DNA from: Alkalibacterium kapii
GTDB lineage: Bacteria > Bacillota > Bacilli > Lactobacillales > Carnobacteriaceae_A
Length of the DNA: 42,275 nucleotides
Direction of reading: 5' to 3'
NCBI RefSeq assembly: GCF_007988865.1
Contig: NZ_BJUY01000017.1
Location: forward strand, 1-42,275
Positions 17,591 to 26,745 of this stretch are shown here, one piece after another. Both the position numbers and the translations under genes were made by a program. The notes beneath the pieces are model-generated. The model was not told the DNA's origin. It did not search any database and worked only from the letters and a program-made list of their open reading frames with translations. The stretch's first letter is position 1. Each line of letters starts with the position of its first letter.

Positions 17591-18940
17591 TTATTTTTTT
17601 ATTAAACTTGCTATGAAAAATCCGTCTGTATCAAAGTAATGAGGATACAGGTTTACAAAACCTTTTTCTGAAAGGTTAACCGTATTTTTATGGGTGCTGA
17701 CTGGTTCGATTTCAAAGTCAGTGTGATTTCTCAAAAAAGCTTCGATCACTTCATTATTCTCTTTCACTGTAATAGTACAGGTACTGTAAATCAGTCGTCC
17801 GCCCCTCTTTAAAAGTGGTGCCACACTGTTCAAGATGTCCCCCTGCACTTTTTGCAGCGCATAAATATCATCGATCGTTTTTTGATATCTGATATCAGGC
17901 TTCCGCTTCATCAGTCCCAAACCAGAACAAGGCGCGTCCACTAAAATCTTGTCAAAACTATTATTATCAAACGTTTCGCCGACTTTTCTGGCATCCATTT
18001 GTTGTGTTTCTATTAATGGAGACACATCCAGGCGTTCAGCATTTTCCCTTACTTTTTTCAACTTGTTTTTATTTAAATCTAAAGCTGTAACAGAACCTTC
18101 TGCATGATCAAGGTAGGTGGCCATGTGCGTCGTTTTGCCCCCCGGTGCTGCACACGCATCCAGTATCTGGTCATCCGGTTTGATTTGCATTGCTTCAGCG
18201 ACAAGCATAGAGCTTTCATCCTGGATAGTAATGATGCCCTCTTTAAATAGTTCAGTGTTTACCGGCAGTCCATTTTCACAGATGAGTCCGTCTCTTGCAA
18301 TCGCACTGTGTCTGACTTGATAGCCCTCTTTGTTCAGCTGACTGATGACCTCGTCCATAGTTTTCTTTTTGACATTGACACGCAAACTCACTTTTGCACG
18401 TTGAGATAAAGACTGAACGATCTTTTCAGTTTCATCGATCCCTACCTCGTCTATAAGCAGTTCGATTATCCATACAGGAAAACTGTAAGTGATGGACAAA
18501 TTCAAAACAGTGTCTTGGATCTTTTCAGGTGAGCGTACACCCTGACGGTCGATATTGCGCAGGACACCATTGACAAATCCAGCTATTCCTTTGTGACCTC
18601 TCGCTTTGGCAATCCGTACAGCTTCGTTTACAATAGCATGGGCAGGAACTTTATCCAATTGGGTCATTTGATACAAGGATAGTCTAAGCAGCTGTTTCAC
18701 CCAGTTGTCAACTTTATCGGGCCGGGCGAGGAACGGTTCCAATTGATAGTCCAGCAGCAGCTTATTCTGGATCACTCCGTAAACCAGTTCTGTCAGTAGT
18801 CCTCGGTCTTTATCTGACAACTGATTTTTCTTTACAGCTTCAGTCAGTAGTAAATTACTAAAAGACTGATCCTTATCGATTTTTTCCAGTAATGTGACAG
18901 CTATATAACGGCTGCTGTTTTTCAGATTAGTCGTTGTCAA
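17591..18940 (-). CDS. rsmB: 16S rRNA (cytosine-967 C5)-methyltransferase RsmB
   Basis: Methylates C967 of 16S rRNA using S-adenosylmethionine. An N-terminal NusB-like RNA-binding domain (about 1-140) precedes the Rossmann methyltransferase domain. SAM-binding DACAAPGGKTTH lies at about 267, and the two catalytic cysteines are in DAPCSGLG (about 337) and STCTI (about 388). The 449-residue length is normal. Its start overlaps the end of fmt by 14 bases, the usual fmt-rsmB coupling. Confidence 0.95.
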   Translation of the reverse strand: MTTTNLKNSSRYIAVTLLEKIDKDQSFSNLLLTEAVKKNQLSDKDRGLLTELVYGVIQNKLLLDYQLEPFLARPDKVDNWVKQLLRLSLYQMTQLDKVPAHAIVNEAVRIAKARGHKGIAGFVNGVLRNIDRQGVRSPEKIQDTVLNLSITYSFPVWIIELLIDEVGIDETEKIVQSLSQRAKVSLRVNVKKKTMDEVISQLNKEGYQVRHSAIARDGLICENGLPVNTELFKEGIITIQDESSMLVAEAMQIKPDDQILDACAAPGGKTTHMATYLDHAEGSVTALDLNKNKLKKVRENAERLDVSPLIETQQMDARKVGETFDNNSFDKILVDAPCSGLGLMKRKPDIRYQKTIDDIYALQKVQGDILNSVAPLLKRGGRLIYSTCTITVKENNEVIEAFLRNHTDFEIEPVSTHKNTVNLSEKGFVNLYPHYFDTDGFFIASLIKK

Positions 18941-19877
18941 AACGCATTCCCTCTTTTAGATAATTTAATGCCCCAGCCAGAAAGTCTTTGACCGGCATTT
19001 TAGGTTTTCCAAATGGCTGAACTTTTTTGAGCGACAGCGCTGTGTCATTTCCGCATGCAACGATGCATTTACTTTTATCAAGTGTAGTAATTGTGCCTGG
19101 GCGTTCTTTATTTTTCTGCTGAAGTGGCTCGGCTTGCCATATTTTGAAACGCTGGCCATTTAAATGTGTATAGGCTCCAGGGAATGGATCCATCCCCCGT
19201 ATCATATTATTGATCGTTAATGCTGATTTTGTCCAATCGATTCTCTCTTCTGCCGGTTTGATCATTGGAGCCAGAGAAACGTCGGCTTCATTCTGTTTCT
19301 CAGGAACGATCCTGCCACTGAATAGATCAGGCAGGGTGTCCATAAGCAGATCTCTACCTAATAAACTTAATTTTTCGAATAAACTCCCTACTGTATCCGA
19401 ATCTTCTATAGTCAGCTTTCTTTGAGAAAGGATATCACCAGCGTCCATTTCTTTCTCCATATACATGATCGTTACCCCAGTTTCAGATTCACCATTGATC
19501 AGTGCATAATGGATCGGAGCAGCCCCTCTATACTTGGGCAAAAGCGAAGCATGCACGTTTATCGCTTTGAATCTCGGTGTATGGAGAAGAACTGTAGGGA
19601 CATACTGACCATAAGCAGCTGTTATAACTAAATCCGGGTTTAAACTTAATATGTTTTTCAGCTCCTGGCTGCCAGACAGTTTTTCGGGCTGGAAAACAGG
19701 AATACTATACTCTTCAGCTTTTTTCTTGACAGGTGGTGCAGTCAACTGTTTTTTTCTCCCGACTTTCCTGTCCGGCTGTGTAACTGCACCAATAACCTCG
19801 CAGAGTTGACTTTCTGCCAATGCTTCCAGGATAGGGACAGAAAAATCTGGAGTCCCCATAAAAATGACCTTATACAT
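18927..19877 (-). CDS. fmt: Methionyl-tRNA formyltransferase
   Basis: Formylates initiator Met-tRNA for translation start. The N-terminal formyltransferase fold begins FMGTPDFSVPILEAL, and the catalytic segment INVHASLLPKYRGAAPI (His at about 110) is intact, followed by a C-terminal OB-like tRNA-binding domain with FKIWQAEPL. The 316-residue length is typical. The ATG lies 15 bases after priA, served by GAGGGG. The order priA-fmt-rsmB is conserved in Firmicutes. Confidence 0.95.
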   Translation of the reverse strand: MYKVIFMGTPDFSVPILEALAESQLCEVIGAVTQPDRKVGRKKQLTAPPVKKKAEEYSIPVFQPEKLSGSQELKNILSLNPDLVITAAYGQYVPTVLLHTPRFKAINVHASLLPKYRGAAPIHYALINGESETGVTIMYMEKEMDAGDILSQRKLTIEDSDTVGSLFEKLSLLGRDLLMDTLPDLFSGRIVPEKQNEADVSLAPMIKPAEERIDWTKSALTINNMIRGMDPFPGAYTHLNGQRFKIWQAEPLQQKNKERPGTITTLDKSKCIVACGNDTALSLKKVQPFGKPKMPVKDFLAGALNYLKEGMRFDND

Positions 19878-19892
19878 TAATACCCCTCACTT

Positions 19893-22307
19893 CTAAATAA
19901 AATCTAATGGTTGATAATCGATTGATATAAATGTTCCTCTAGCTTGTTCTTTTTGCGTTTCAGTCAACAGTTGATGTATTTTTTCTGTCAGTTCTTTTTC
20001 CTGCTTATACTTGATAAGCACTTGAAAATGATATCTGTTATGTGTGCGGGCGATCGATTTGGGTGTCGGCCCAAGTATAATAGCTTTTTCTGATAGAGAA
20101 GGTCGAATAAAATCTGTATACTGTCTGATTTTTTTTGCAGCAGTCATTTCATTTTCATGACTGACAGAAATTTTCAGAAGGTAATAATACGGACTGTATT
20201 CACTGAGATGCCTTAAATGCATTTCTCTTTTATAAAAAGAATCATAGTCATGCTGTTTTGCATACTGAATGGCATAATGTTCAGGATTATAAGACTGAAT
20301 GATCACCTGACCTTCTTTTTCTCCCCGGCCAGAACGTCCGCTTACTTGAGTTAGGAGTTGAAAAGTCTTTTCTGCCGATCTGAAATCCGGCAAGCCAAGT
20401 GCTGTATCTGCATTAATGACACCAACCAAGGTCACATCAGGATAATCCAGACCTTTGGCTATCATCTGTGTCCCTAACAGGATATTTGCTTCTTTATTTG
20501 CAAATCTATTGAGCAATTTTTCATGCGATCCTTTTTTTCTGGTGGTGTCCACGTCCATACGAATTATGCTGGCATCTATAAGCAGCTCATTTAATTCTTT
20601 TTCAACTTTTTGTGTGCCTGTACCGTAGTAACGAATCGACCGACTGTCACACTTTGGACATTTTTTCGGGATGCTCTCTTCATGTCCACAATAATGACAT
20701 TTCATTGTCCTGGTGTCCATGTGTAAGGTTTGGGATATATCACAATTGGGACATTCCAAAACAAACCCACAATCCCGACACATTACAAAAGATGAAAAAC
20801 CGCGTCGGTTAAGCAAAAGGACAGACTGTTCCTGTTTATCGATCCTTTTTTTCAAACCAGTCAGCAATGCTTCGGAAAACATTGAATGATTGCCTCTTTT
20901 AGCTTCTTCCCGCATATCGATCACATCTACAGCTGGCATTGGGTAGTCATTGACCCGATGTTTCAATTCTAAAAGGGAATACACACCTTTTGTGGCTCGG
21001 GCTCTGGATTCCAAAGAGGGTGTTGCACTTCCAAGAACGACCGGACACTTATGATATTCTCCACGCCAGATCGCAACATCTCTTGCATGATACTTAGGGA
21101 ATTCTTCCTGTTTATAGCTTGTTTCATGCTCTTCATCAATAATAATGATCCCAATGTTTTTTATTGGAGCAAAGATGCTGGATCGTGCTCCGACAACAAC
21201 CTTAGCTTCTTCTTTTTCTATTTTTCGCCACTCATCATACTTCTCGCCATTGGATAAGCCGCTGTGTAATACGGCTACTTCATCACCAAATCGGCTTTTA
21301 AACCGTTGGACCATCTGAGGTGTCAGAGCAATCTCAGGAACAAGCATAAGCGCTCCTTCACCCTTGTCGATCACTTCTTTTATAGTCTGTAAATAGACTT
21401 CTGTTTTTCCGCTGCCTGTCACACCTTGGAGGAGAAAAACGTCATGCTCATCTTCTTTGATCGTTTGGTATATTTTTGAAAAAGCATGTGCCTGATCTTG
21501 ATTCAGCGGCAGCGGTCTGGTCTTTTCAAATGTGCTTGATGCAAAAGGATCGCGATATATTTCTTCATGAAAGACATCACACCAGTTTTTTTCAAGTCCC
21601 GAACGAATCGTGGAAGGAGTGACCCCGAACGCTTTCAACTCAGCGTAAGATAGTGATGTTTCACTGTCCATTGATTGTAAAATGTCTATAAACAGTTTCT
21701 GTTTTTTGGCATTAGAGCGAAGATATTCCCGTATTTCTTCATAAGCTTCAAAACTAAGGGCAGGTTTTATTTTTTTGATTTTTTTTACAACCGCTTTATC
21801 TTTTACATCATAATCGATTTCTACTTTATCTTCTTTTTCCAATTGGATGAGATCGGTCAAAACATTTTGTCTTTCTGCTTCTTCCCAGCTTAACTCGTCT
21901 TTTCCTTTAAAAATATCCCACAATAAAGTCTCTGGAATTTCATCGATGATTTTAATTTTCTTACTGTATTTTGCACGCATTACTGCCGGTAACATGGTCT
22001 GATAGCATTTTATCTGAAAACTGAATGTCTGATAGGCCAGAAACTCTCCCAGCTGGAGAAGCTCCATTGTCAATACCGGATAACTATCCATTAACGATTC
22101 GATAGCTTTTAATTTTATTTCTGTTGCTGTTTGTTCTTTGATTTCAACAACAAACCCCTGTACCTTCCTCGAACCTTTTCCAAAAGGAACTACAACGCGC
22201 ATGCCAGGCTGTATCACGTCTGTTAAAACTTCGGGTATGATATAGGTATAAGGTTTGTTTGTTTGAAGTGCTGGAACATCCACGATAATATTAGCTACAA
22301 GAGACAT
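19893..22307 (-). CDS. priA: Primosomal protein N' (helicase PriA)
   Basis: Reloads the replication machinery at repaired forks. The 804-residue protein has an N-terminal DNA-binding domain (VDVPALQTNKPYTYIIP), helicase motifs Walker A GVTGSGKTEVY (about 297) and DEEHE, and then a zinc-binding insertion with eight cysteines (CRDC, CPNC, CHYC and CPKC between about 505 and 555). It ends with GRSGRGEKEGQV and the C-terminal domain. ATG follows GAGGAG, 12 bases after coaBC. Confidence 0.95.
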   Translation of the reverse strand: MSLVANIIVDVPALQTNKPYTYIIPEVLTDVIQPGMRVVVPFGKGSRKVQGFVVEIKEQTATEIKLKAIESLMDSYPVLTMELLQLGEFLAYQTFSFQIKCYQTMLPAVMRAKYSKKIKIIDEIPETLLWDIFKGKDELSWEEAERQNVLTDLIQLEKEDKVEIDYDVKDKAVVKKIKKIKPALSFEAYEEIREYLRSNAKKQKLFIDILQSMDSETSLSYAELKAFGVTPSTIRSGLEKNWCDVFHEEIYRDPFASSTFEKTRPLPLNQDQAHAFSKIYQTIKEDEHDVFLLQGVTGSGKTEVYLQTIKEVIDKGEGALMLVPEIALTPQMVQRFKSRFGDEVAVLHSGLSNGEKYDEWRKIEKEEAKVVVGARSSIFAPIKNIGIIIIDEEHETSYKQEEFPKYHARDVAIWRGEYHKCPVVLGSATPSLESRARATKGVYSLLELKHRVNDYPMPAVDVIDMREEAKRGNHSMFSEALLTGLKKRIDKQEQSVLLLNRRGFSSFVMCRDCGFVLECPNCDISQTLHMDTRTMKCHYCGHEESIPKKCPKCDSRSIRYYGTGTQKVEKELNELLIDASIIRMDVDTTRKKGSHEKLLNRFANKEANILLGTQMIAKGLDYPDVTLVGVINADTALGLPDFRSAEKTFQLLTQVSGRSGRGEKEGQVIIQSYNPEHYAIQYAKQHDYDSFYKREMHLRHLSEYSPYYYLLKISVSHENEMTAAKKIRQYTDFIRPSLSEKAIILGPTPKSIARTHNRYHFQVLIKYKQEKELTEKIHQLLTETQKEQARGTFISIDYQPLDFI

Positions 22308-22319
22308 GTGTATTCTCCT

Positions 22320-23519
22320 CTAATCTGTAAATTCAACGATCCAATCTATAATATCCTGTGCGACCTCTTTTTTGGCTTTTAGCGGAATAATTTGTGGCTC
22401 ATGCTGATTACTAAAAAAGATCACTTCATTTTGATCTACATTAAATCCGCGATCCTTTTTTCCAATGTCATTTGCGACAATAAGGTCGGCGTTTTTCTCT
22501 AACAATTTCTTTTCTGCATATTCATAGATGTTATCTGTCTCTGCAGCAAAGCCGACTAAACATTGAGAGGACTTTTTCCGCCGCCCCATCTCTTTCAATA
22601 TGTCTTTATTTTTTTTGAAAGTCAACGTCATGTGGTCTTGTTTTTTCATCTTTTTTGTACTGATCGTTTCAGGTGAATAATCTGATACCGCAGCAGCCAT
22701 GATCAGCACTTCACTCGACTCGAAGCGACTGGAAACTGCTTCATGCATTTCGTCAGCGGATTCAACACGTATCACTTTGATGTTACCTGACACAGGCAAA
22801 GAACTACTTGTAATCAAAGTCACATCTGCACCATTTATAAAAGCTGCGTCAGCTAAAGCATGTCCCATCTTGCCTGATGAATCATTTGATATAAATCTTA
22901 CGGGATCGATACGCTCTTTAGTTCCTCCTGCTGTTACCAATACTGCTTTGTTTTTAAGCGGTAAATAGTCTGCTTTGTCCCGCATAAAAGTACGTAATTC
23001 ATCAAGGATCCGCCTCTGATCAGGAAATCGTCCTTTGCCTGAATAACCTTCAGCTAAAAATCCTTCATCGGTATCCATTACATAAATATCTCGATGACGT
23101 AGCGTTTCTATATTGGCTTGTGTTGCTTTATTTTCCAGCATATTCTCATTCATTGCGGGTATCGTAAAAATAGGGCTGGTCGTTGCAAGCAAAGCGGAAC
23201 TTACAAAATTATCTGCAATACCATTAGCGAGTTTGGCTAGTGTATTTGCGGTAAGTGGCGCTACTATAGCAATATCAGCCCAATCAGCAAGATAAATATG
23301 ATTTACTTGTTCAGGTTTCTCTTCTGCGAATGTATTGATATAAACCTCATTTTTACTTAAAATCTGAAAAGTCAGCGGAGAGACGAATTGTGTTGCAGAC
23401 TCAGTCATTGCTACTCTAACTTCTGCACCTGCTTTTATCAGTGTGCGCATCAAGTCTACGACTTTGTAGACTGCTATTCCTCCAGTGACATAAAGGGAGA
23501 CTTTTTTGCCTTCTAACAT
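22320..23519 (-). CDS. coaBC: Bifunctional CoaBC: phosphopantothenoylcysteine decarboxylase / phosphopantothenate-cysteine ligase
   Basis: Carries out two successive steps of coenzyme A synthesis. The N-terminal flavoprotein half (CoaC) has His74 (NHIYLADW) and PAMNENML (121-128); the C-terminal half (CoaB) starts near 190 with VTAGGTKERIDPVRFI and NDSSGKMG. The odd feature is at 155-163: where the family has L-A-C-G, this reads LAEGYSGKG, so Glu157 stands where the proton-donating Cys is expected. The frame opens at a GTG at 23528, but the ATG at 23519 is 8 bases after AGAGG and matches the family (399 residues). It begins the priA-to-thiN run. Confidence 0.9.
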   Translation of the reverse strand: MLEGKKVSLYVTGGIAVYKVVDLMRTLIKAGAEVRVAMTESATQFVSPLTFQILSKNEVYINTFAEEKPEQVNHIYLADWADIAIVAPLTANTLAKLANGIADNFVSSALLATTSPIFTIPAMNENMLENKATQANIETLRHRDIYVMDTDEGFLAEGYSGKGRFPDQRRILDELRTFMRDKADYLPLKNKAVLVTAGGTKERIDPVRFISNDSSGKMGHALADAAFINGADVTLITSSSLPVSGNIKVIRVESADEMHEAVSSRFESSEVLIMAAAVSDYSPETISTKKMKKQDHMTLTFKKNKDILKEMGRRKKSSQCLVGFAAETDNIYEYAEKKLLEKNADLIVANDIGKKDRGFNVDQNEVIFFSNQHEPQIIPLKAKKEVAQDIIDWIVEFTD

Positions 23520-23545
23520 TCCCTGCACCTCTCGTTTCTATTCTT

Positions 23546-23574
23546 ATTTTACCAGTAATTTTGGCCTCTGTCTT
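23546..23574 (-). promoter_or_regulatory. Probable promoter of coaBC
   Basis: On the minus strand AAGACA (23569-23574), 17 bases, TAAAAT (23546-23551), with TGG directly before the -10 (extended -10). It lies about 27 bases upstream of the coaBC start and after the rpoZ terminator. Confidence 0.5.
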
Positions 23575-23600
23575 TAAGATTCGGCTTTCATTCACTTACT

Positions 23601-23637
23601 AGAAAAAACCTCTGCATCTAGTCTTTTAAAAGAGGTT
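23601..23637 (-). terminator. Terminator after rpoZ
   Basis: AACCTCT / AGAGGTT (23631-23637 and 23607-23613 read on the minus strand) with a 17-base loop and tail TTTTCT. A second copy of the left arm, GCCTCTG, lies upstream near 23656-23663 and could compete for the same right arm. Confidence 0.65.
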
Positions 23638-23670
23638 CTCTCATAAAAGACATAAAACAGAGGCTATTGC

Positions 23671-23886
23671 TTATTGATTTTTTACGGTGTCCGGATCGAT
23701 TACTAAGTCTTGTGAAATGATTTCTTCTAATGCTTTCCCTACATTTTTTACACTTTTATATTCTTCCAACATTTCAGTTCCCTTTTCATTGTGTAATTGT
23801 TTCGCTCTTTTAGCAGCTAAAATCACCAGTGAATATTTAGAATCGATTTTCTTTAGTAAATCATCTTGTGAAGGGTATAATAACAT
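23671..23886 (-). CDS. rpoZ: DNA-directed RNA polymerase omega subunit
   Basis: Small subunit that helps assemble RNA polymerase by clamping the beta' chain. The 71-residue product shows the family pattern [15 protein letters not shown] and VGKALEEI. Its ATG touches the gmk stop codon (no gap), the usual gmk-rpoZ pair in Firmicutes. It ends in a polar tail and is followed by a terminator. Confidence 0.93.
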   Translation of the reverse strand: MLLYPSQDDLLKKIDSKYSLVILAAKRAKQLHNEKGTEMLEEYKSVKNVGKALEEIISQDLVIDPDTVKNQ

Positions 23887-24504
23887 TTATTCCATCTCCT
23901 CGATTAATTTTGCATATTCTTTTAGATTTCGGATTACTTTTAAATGCTCACTCTCGATGATATTGCGGATTTTTCTTGCTGCGTTCTCCACTGTATCGTT
24001 TTCTACAACGTAATCATAATATTGAATAAGCTTCAGTTCCTCTACTGCTTTTTTCATACGCTTTCCAATCATTTCATCACTGTCTGTTCCCCGATTAACG
24101 ATTCTGGAATTCAACTCTTCCAGGTCAGGCGGCGACAAAAAGATAAAAATAGCTTCAGACATTTTTTCTCTTACTTTTAACGCTCCTTGAACTTCAATTT
24201 CTAAAAAGACGTCTCGCCCTTTGTTCAAGGTGTCTTCCACGTATTCTATCGGTGTTCCATAATAATTACCTACATAATTAGCATATTCAAGTAAACCATC
24301 CTCTTCAATCAATTTTTCGAACTCTTCTTTTGTTCGAAAAAAATAATCGATACCTTCTCTTTCTCCTTCGCGCTTTTTACGCGTTGTCATGGAAATAGAA
24401 TAATCAAAGTCATTTGAGTGATTTTCGAAAATAGCTTTGCGCACTGTCCCTTTACCCACACCTGAAGGGCCAGATAATACGATGAGTAAACCACGATCTT
24501 CCAT
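23887..24504 (-). CDS. gmk: Guanylate kinase
   Basis: Phosphorylates GMP to GDP. P-loop [10 protein letters not shown] (10-19), the GMP-binding segment [17 protein letters not shown], and [11 protein letters not shown] are present; the 205-residue length is normal. ATG follows AGGAAGGAAA; a promoter lies 47-75 bases upstream. It is co-transcribed with rpoZ. Confidence 0.95.
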   Translation of the reverse strand: MEDRGLLIVLSGPSGVGKGTVRKAIFENHSNDFDYSISMTTRKKREGEREGIDYFFRTKEEFEKLIEEDGLLEYANYVGNYYGTPIEYVEDTLNKGRDVFLEIEVQGALKVREKMSEAIFIFLSPPDLEELNSRIVNRGTDSDEMIGKRMKKAVEELKLIQYYDYVVENDTVENAARKIRNIIESEHLKVIRNLKEYAKLIEEME

Positions 24505-24550
24505 TTTGATTTCCTTCCTAACACATACTATCTTTAAAAACTTATCCTCA

Positions 24551-24579
24551 ATTCTACCATATTAACAAATGAAAATGAA
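24551..24579 (-). promoter_or_regulatory. Probable promoter of gmk-rpoZ
   Basis: TTCATT (24574-24579), 17 bases, TAGAAT (24551-24556) on the minus strand. The start site would lie about 40 bases before gmk. Confidence 0.5.
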
Positions 24580-24587
24580 CTGCCTTT

Positions 24588-25955
24588 TTAAATTTCCTTA
24601 TTTTCTTTGGAAAAAAGGTATTTACAGTATAAGGCAATCATCAATGAATAAGGTTTCACTTTAAGAAACATGTATGCTAAAGGTTCTTCAAACGATAACA
24701 TGCCCTCGGTTATCCATTTGAAGAGATGAACAGCAATTCTCCTGTCTGATATCAGCGGTAATTGTTCGAAAAATTCTCTTCGCCATTCTTTACCACTCAT
24801 AATATTGAGCTTTGTCACCTTTTTTTCATGATGGTCCCAAGATGATATATACTGTTTCATTCTTTTTATAATCAAATCCTGGAATTCAATGATCTCATAT
24901 TGGCTGCCTGGAGAAATATTGAAAATCTTACCTGTTTCTTCGATAACAGCCAGCATTAGATTTTGTTCGTCAACGTCTTTTTTCCATTTCCTGCCTAATT
25001 CAATAAGCAGTTTCTTCTGATAGGCATTATTATCGATTTGTCTGAACATGTTACTCGACCGCTCACCTATGAGTAATTCATGTAAGGCGAGATAAAAGCG
25101 TTCTTTTTCGTAGTCAAATTGTTTTGAATGAAAAGTATACCAGTAACCAGGATATTCTTCTTTTTTAGCTCGCTTCATTGTTTCAAAGTAACCTAAATTA
25201 ATGTTCTGTTCTATTCTCTGTTTGTCAAACAGCAGCATATCTCCCAACAGCCAATTTGTACGGATCCACATGTATTCACACTGATTCATGCGTTTATCCT
25301 GTTTATAATACCCGGGTCCATCGATATCGACAACCACCATCTGATCTGGCTTTTCATCCAGCGCTATATCTACCGGTATATTATTGCCATATCCGCCATC
25401 AATGTATGGTATTTCATCAATATAATATTTTTCCATTAATGGAAAAAAAGCAGAACTCGCTAATAGATAATCAATGAGTGTCCCTTCTTCTATATCATTA
25501 AGGTACACATTTTCAGTTTCTCTGGTTTCATAATTAAATACGGAAAGTCCGAAAACAATTCCTTTATTTCTTATATCACACTCGCTGTCTATAACTTTCT
25601 CAACGATTTCTTCCAGTGCCCTTCCACTCAACCCTTTATCTTTGATAGCCTGAAGCATAAACTCTGTCACTGTTTTCCCATAATACATTAGGCCACCTCT
25701 GTCTTTAGGAGGCTTGAAGTTCAGTATATCCTGCGTCTCAAGTTCTTTCCATAATTTTTCGGCTTCTTCCTGCTCACCCGTTAAGTAAAGTGCTCCATTC
25801 AAAGCCCCGACAGAAGTTCCTGTTACTATATCCGCATAGTAATCGAGTTCATTCAGAGCTCTCCATACCCCTATTTCAAACGCACCTCTCGCTCCGCCGC
25901 CGCCGAACACTATGGCGCGTTTAACATTGGTTTTTTCAAAAAATACTGATTTCAA
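24588..25955 (-). CDS. Patatin-like phospholipase family protein
   Basis: Probable lipid acyl hydrolase with a Ser-Asp dyad. The oxyanion motif GGGGARG (18-24), nucleophile motif GTSVG (Ser48) and the DGGYGNN motif (Asp at about 185) are intact, so it should be active; the substrate is unknown. About 250 further residues after the patatin domain are predicted soluble and match no domain I recognise. The frame can be opened at a TTG at 25991, but the TTG at 25955 lies 7 bases after AAAGGAG, giving (M)KSVFFEKTNVKRAIVFGGG and 455 residues. It stands alone between the V-ATPase terminator and gmk, with its own promoter region. Confidence 0.85.
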   Translation of the reverse strand: MKSVFFEKTNVKRAIVFGGGGARGAFEIGVWRALNELDYYADIVTGTSVGALNGALYLTGEQEEAEKLWKELETQDILNFKPPKDRGGLMYYGKTVTEFMLQAIKDKGLSGRALEEIVEKVIDSECDIRNKGIVFGLSVFNYETRETENVYLNDIEEGTLIDYLLASSAFFPLMEKYYIDEIPYIDGGYGNNIPVDIALDEKPDQMVVVDIDGPGYYKQDKRMNQCEYMWIRTNWLLGDMLLFDKQRIEQNINLGYFETMKRAKKEEYPGYWYTFHSKQFDYEKERFYLALHELLIGERSSNMFRQIDNNAYQKKLLIELGRKWKKDVDEQNLMLAVIEETGKIFNISPGSQYEIIEFQDLIIKRMKQYISSWDHHEKKVTKLNIMSGKEWRREFFEQLPLISDRRIAVHLFKWITEGMLSFEEPLAYMFLKVKPYSLMIALYCKYLFSKENKEI

Positions 25956-26009
25956 ATAGAGTCTCCTTTCCTTTATCAGATCACTGATCAAAATAAGACT
26001 CGCACATTT

Positions 26010-26032
26010 CCACTATAAACTCATTATAGCGG
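26010..26032 (-). promoter_or_regulatory. -10 element inside an inverted repeat upstream of the patatin gene
   Basis: Read on the minus strand, CCGCTATAA-TGAGT-TTATAGTGG (26010-26018 and 26024-26032, one G-T mismatch) contains a perfect TATAAT at 26023-26028. The -35 is poor (TTGTGT with a 19-base spacer). The overlap of dyad and -10 is the layout of a repressor operator, though no regulator is known. Confidence 0.45.
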
Positions 26033-26049
26033 AAATACAGTGACAGAAC

Positions 26050-26092
26050 ACAAAAAAGCACCGGAAAAAGTTATGAACTAACTTTTCCGATG
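26050..26092 (-). terminator. Terminator of the ntp V-ATPase operon
   Basis: On the minus strand CATCGGAAAAGTTA / TAACTTTTTCCGGTG (26079-26092 and 26059-26073, one bulge) with a 5-base loop is followed by CTTTTTTG. It lies directly after ntpD. Confidence 0.88.
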
Positions 26093-26110
26093 TTTATTTG
26101 GAATAATTTA

Positions 26111-26740
26111 CTAACCCATGTCCTTGACTTTCATCAGTCGAGTGATTGCTGCACGTTCACTTTCGTCTAATTTCATTTGAATGAAATAAATCGTTTCTTC
26201 AAGTTGAGGTATAGTCATATATTCTAACGCATTCACGCGGCGCCTTGTTTTTTCTATTTCATCAGCCATCAATTGACAGGTTTTTTCAATTTCTGCAAGT
26301 TCCAGCATATCAGGCATGACTTCTACAAGGTATTCGAAGGTTAAATCCAATTCTCCGTTAGAATTCAGATAACCGTAAGATAATTCTGTCGCATCATCGA
26401 CATTGTCATCATACTGAAAATTCATCTGAGGGACTCTGACACTCATGATATTCCGGCGTCCCATATTGAGAGAAACGCTGCGTGTAGGGACAGCCATCAG
26501 TTCTTCAATATAATTTTCATGCAATAATGATTTGGCCATGGCAAAAGACTGCATGGCTTTCTCCAGTTTTTCCTCGACCTGGTTTCTCAATTCATTATTC
26601 TTTCTGATCAATTCGATAAACTGACGCATGAGCTCGTCTTGTTTGTCTTTCAGTAATTTATGACCTCTGGTTGCTACGCCTAAGCGTTTCTTTAGGATAG
26701 CAAGTTCCATACGAGTGGGGTTGACATTTAATTTAGCCAT
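26111..26740 (-). CDS. ntpD: V-type ATPase subunit D
   Basis: Central rotor stalk subunit of the A/V-type ATPase, forming a long coiled coil inside the A3B3 head. The 209-residue protein begins [16 protein letters not shown], the family N-terminus, and has long helical ends (residues 1-75 and 145-205) around a short beta region. It follows ntpB by 5 bases and is the last gene before the terminator. Confidence 0.93.
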   Translation of the reverse strand: MAKLNVNPTRMELAILKKRLGVATRGHKLLKDKQDELMRQFIELIRKNNELRNQVEEKLEKAMQSFAMAKSLLHENYIEELMAVPTRSVSLNMGRRNIMSVRVPQMNFQYDDNVDDATELSYGYLNSNGELDLTFEYLVEVMPDMLELAEIEKTCQLMADEIEKTRRRVNALEYMTIPQLEETIYFIQMKLDESERAAITRLMKVKDMG

Positions 26741-26745
26741 TTACC

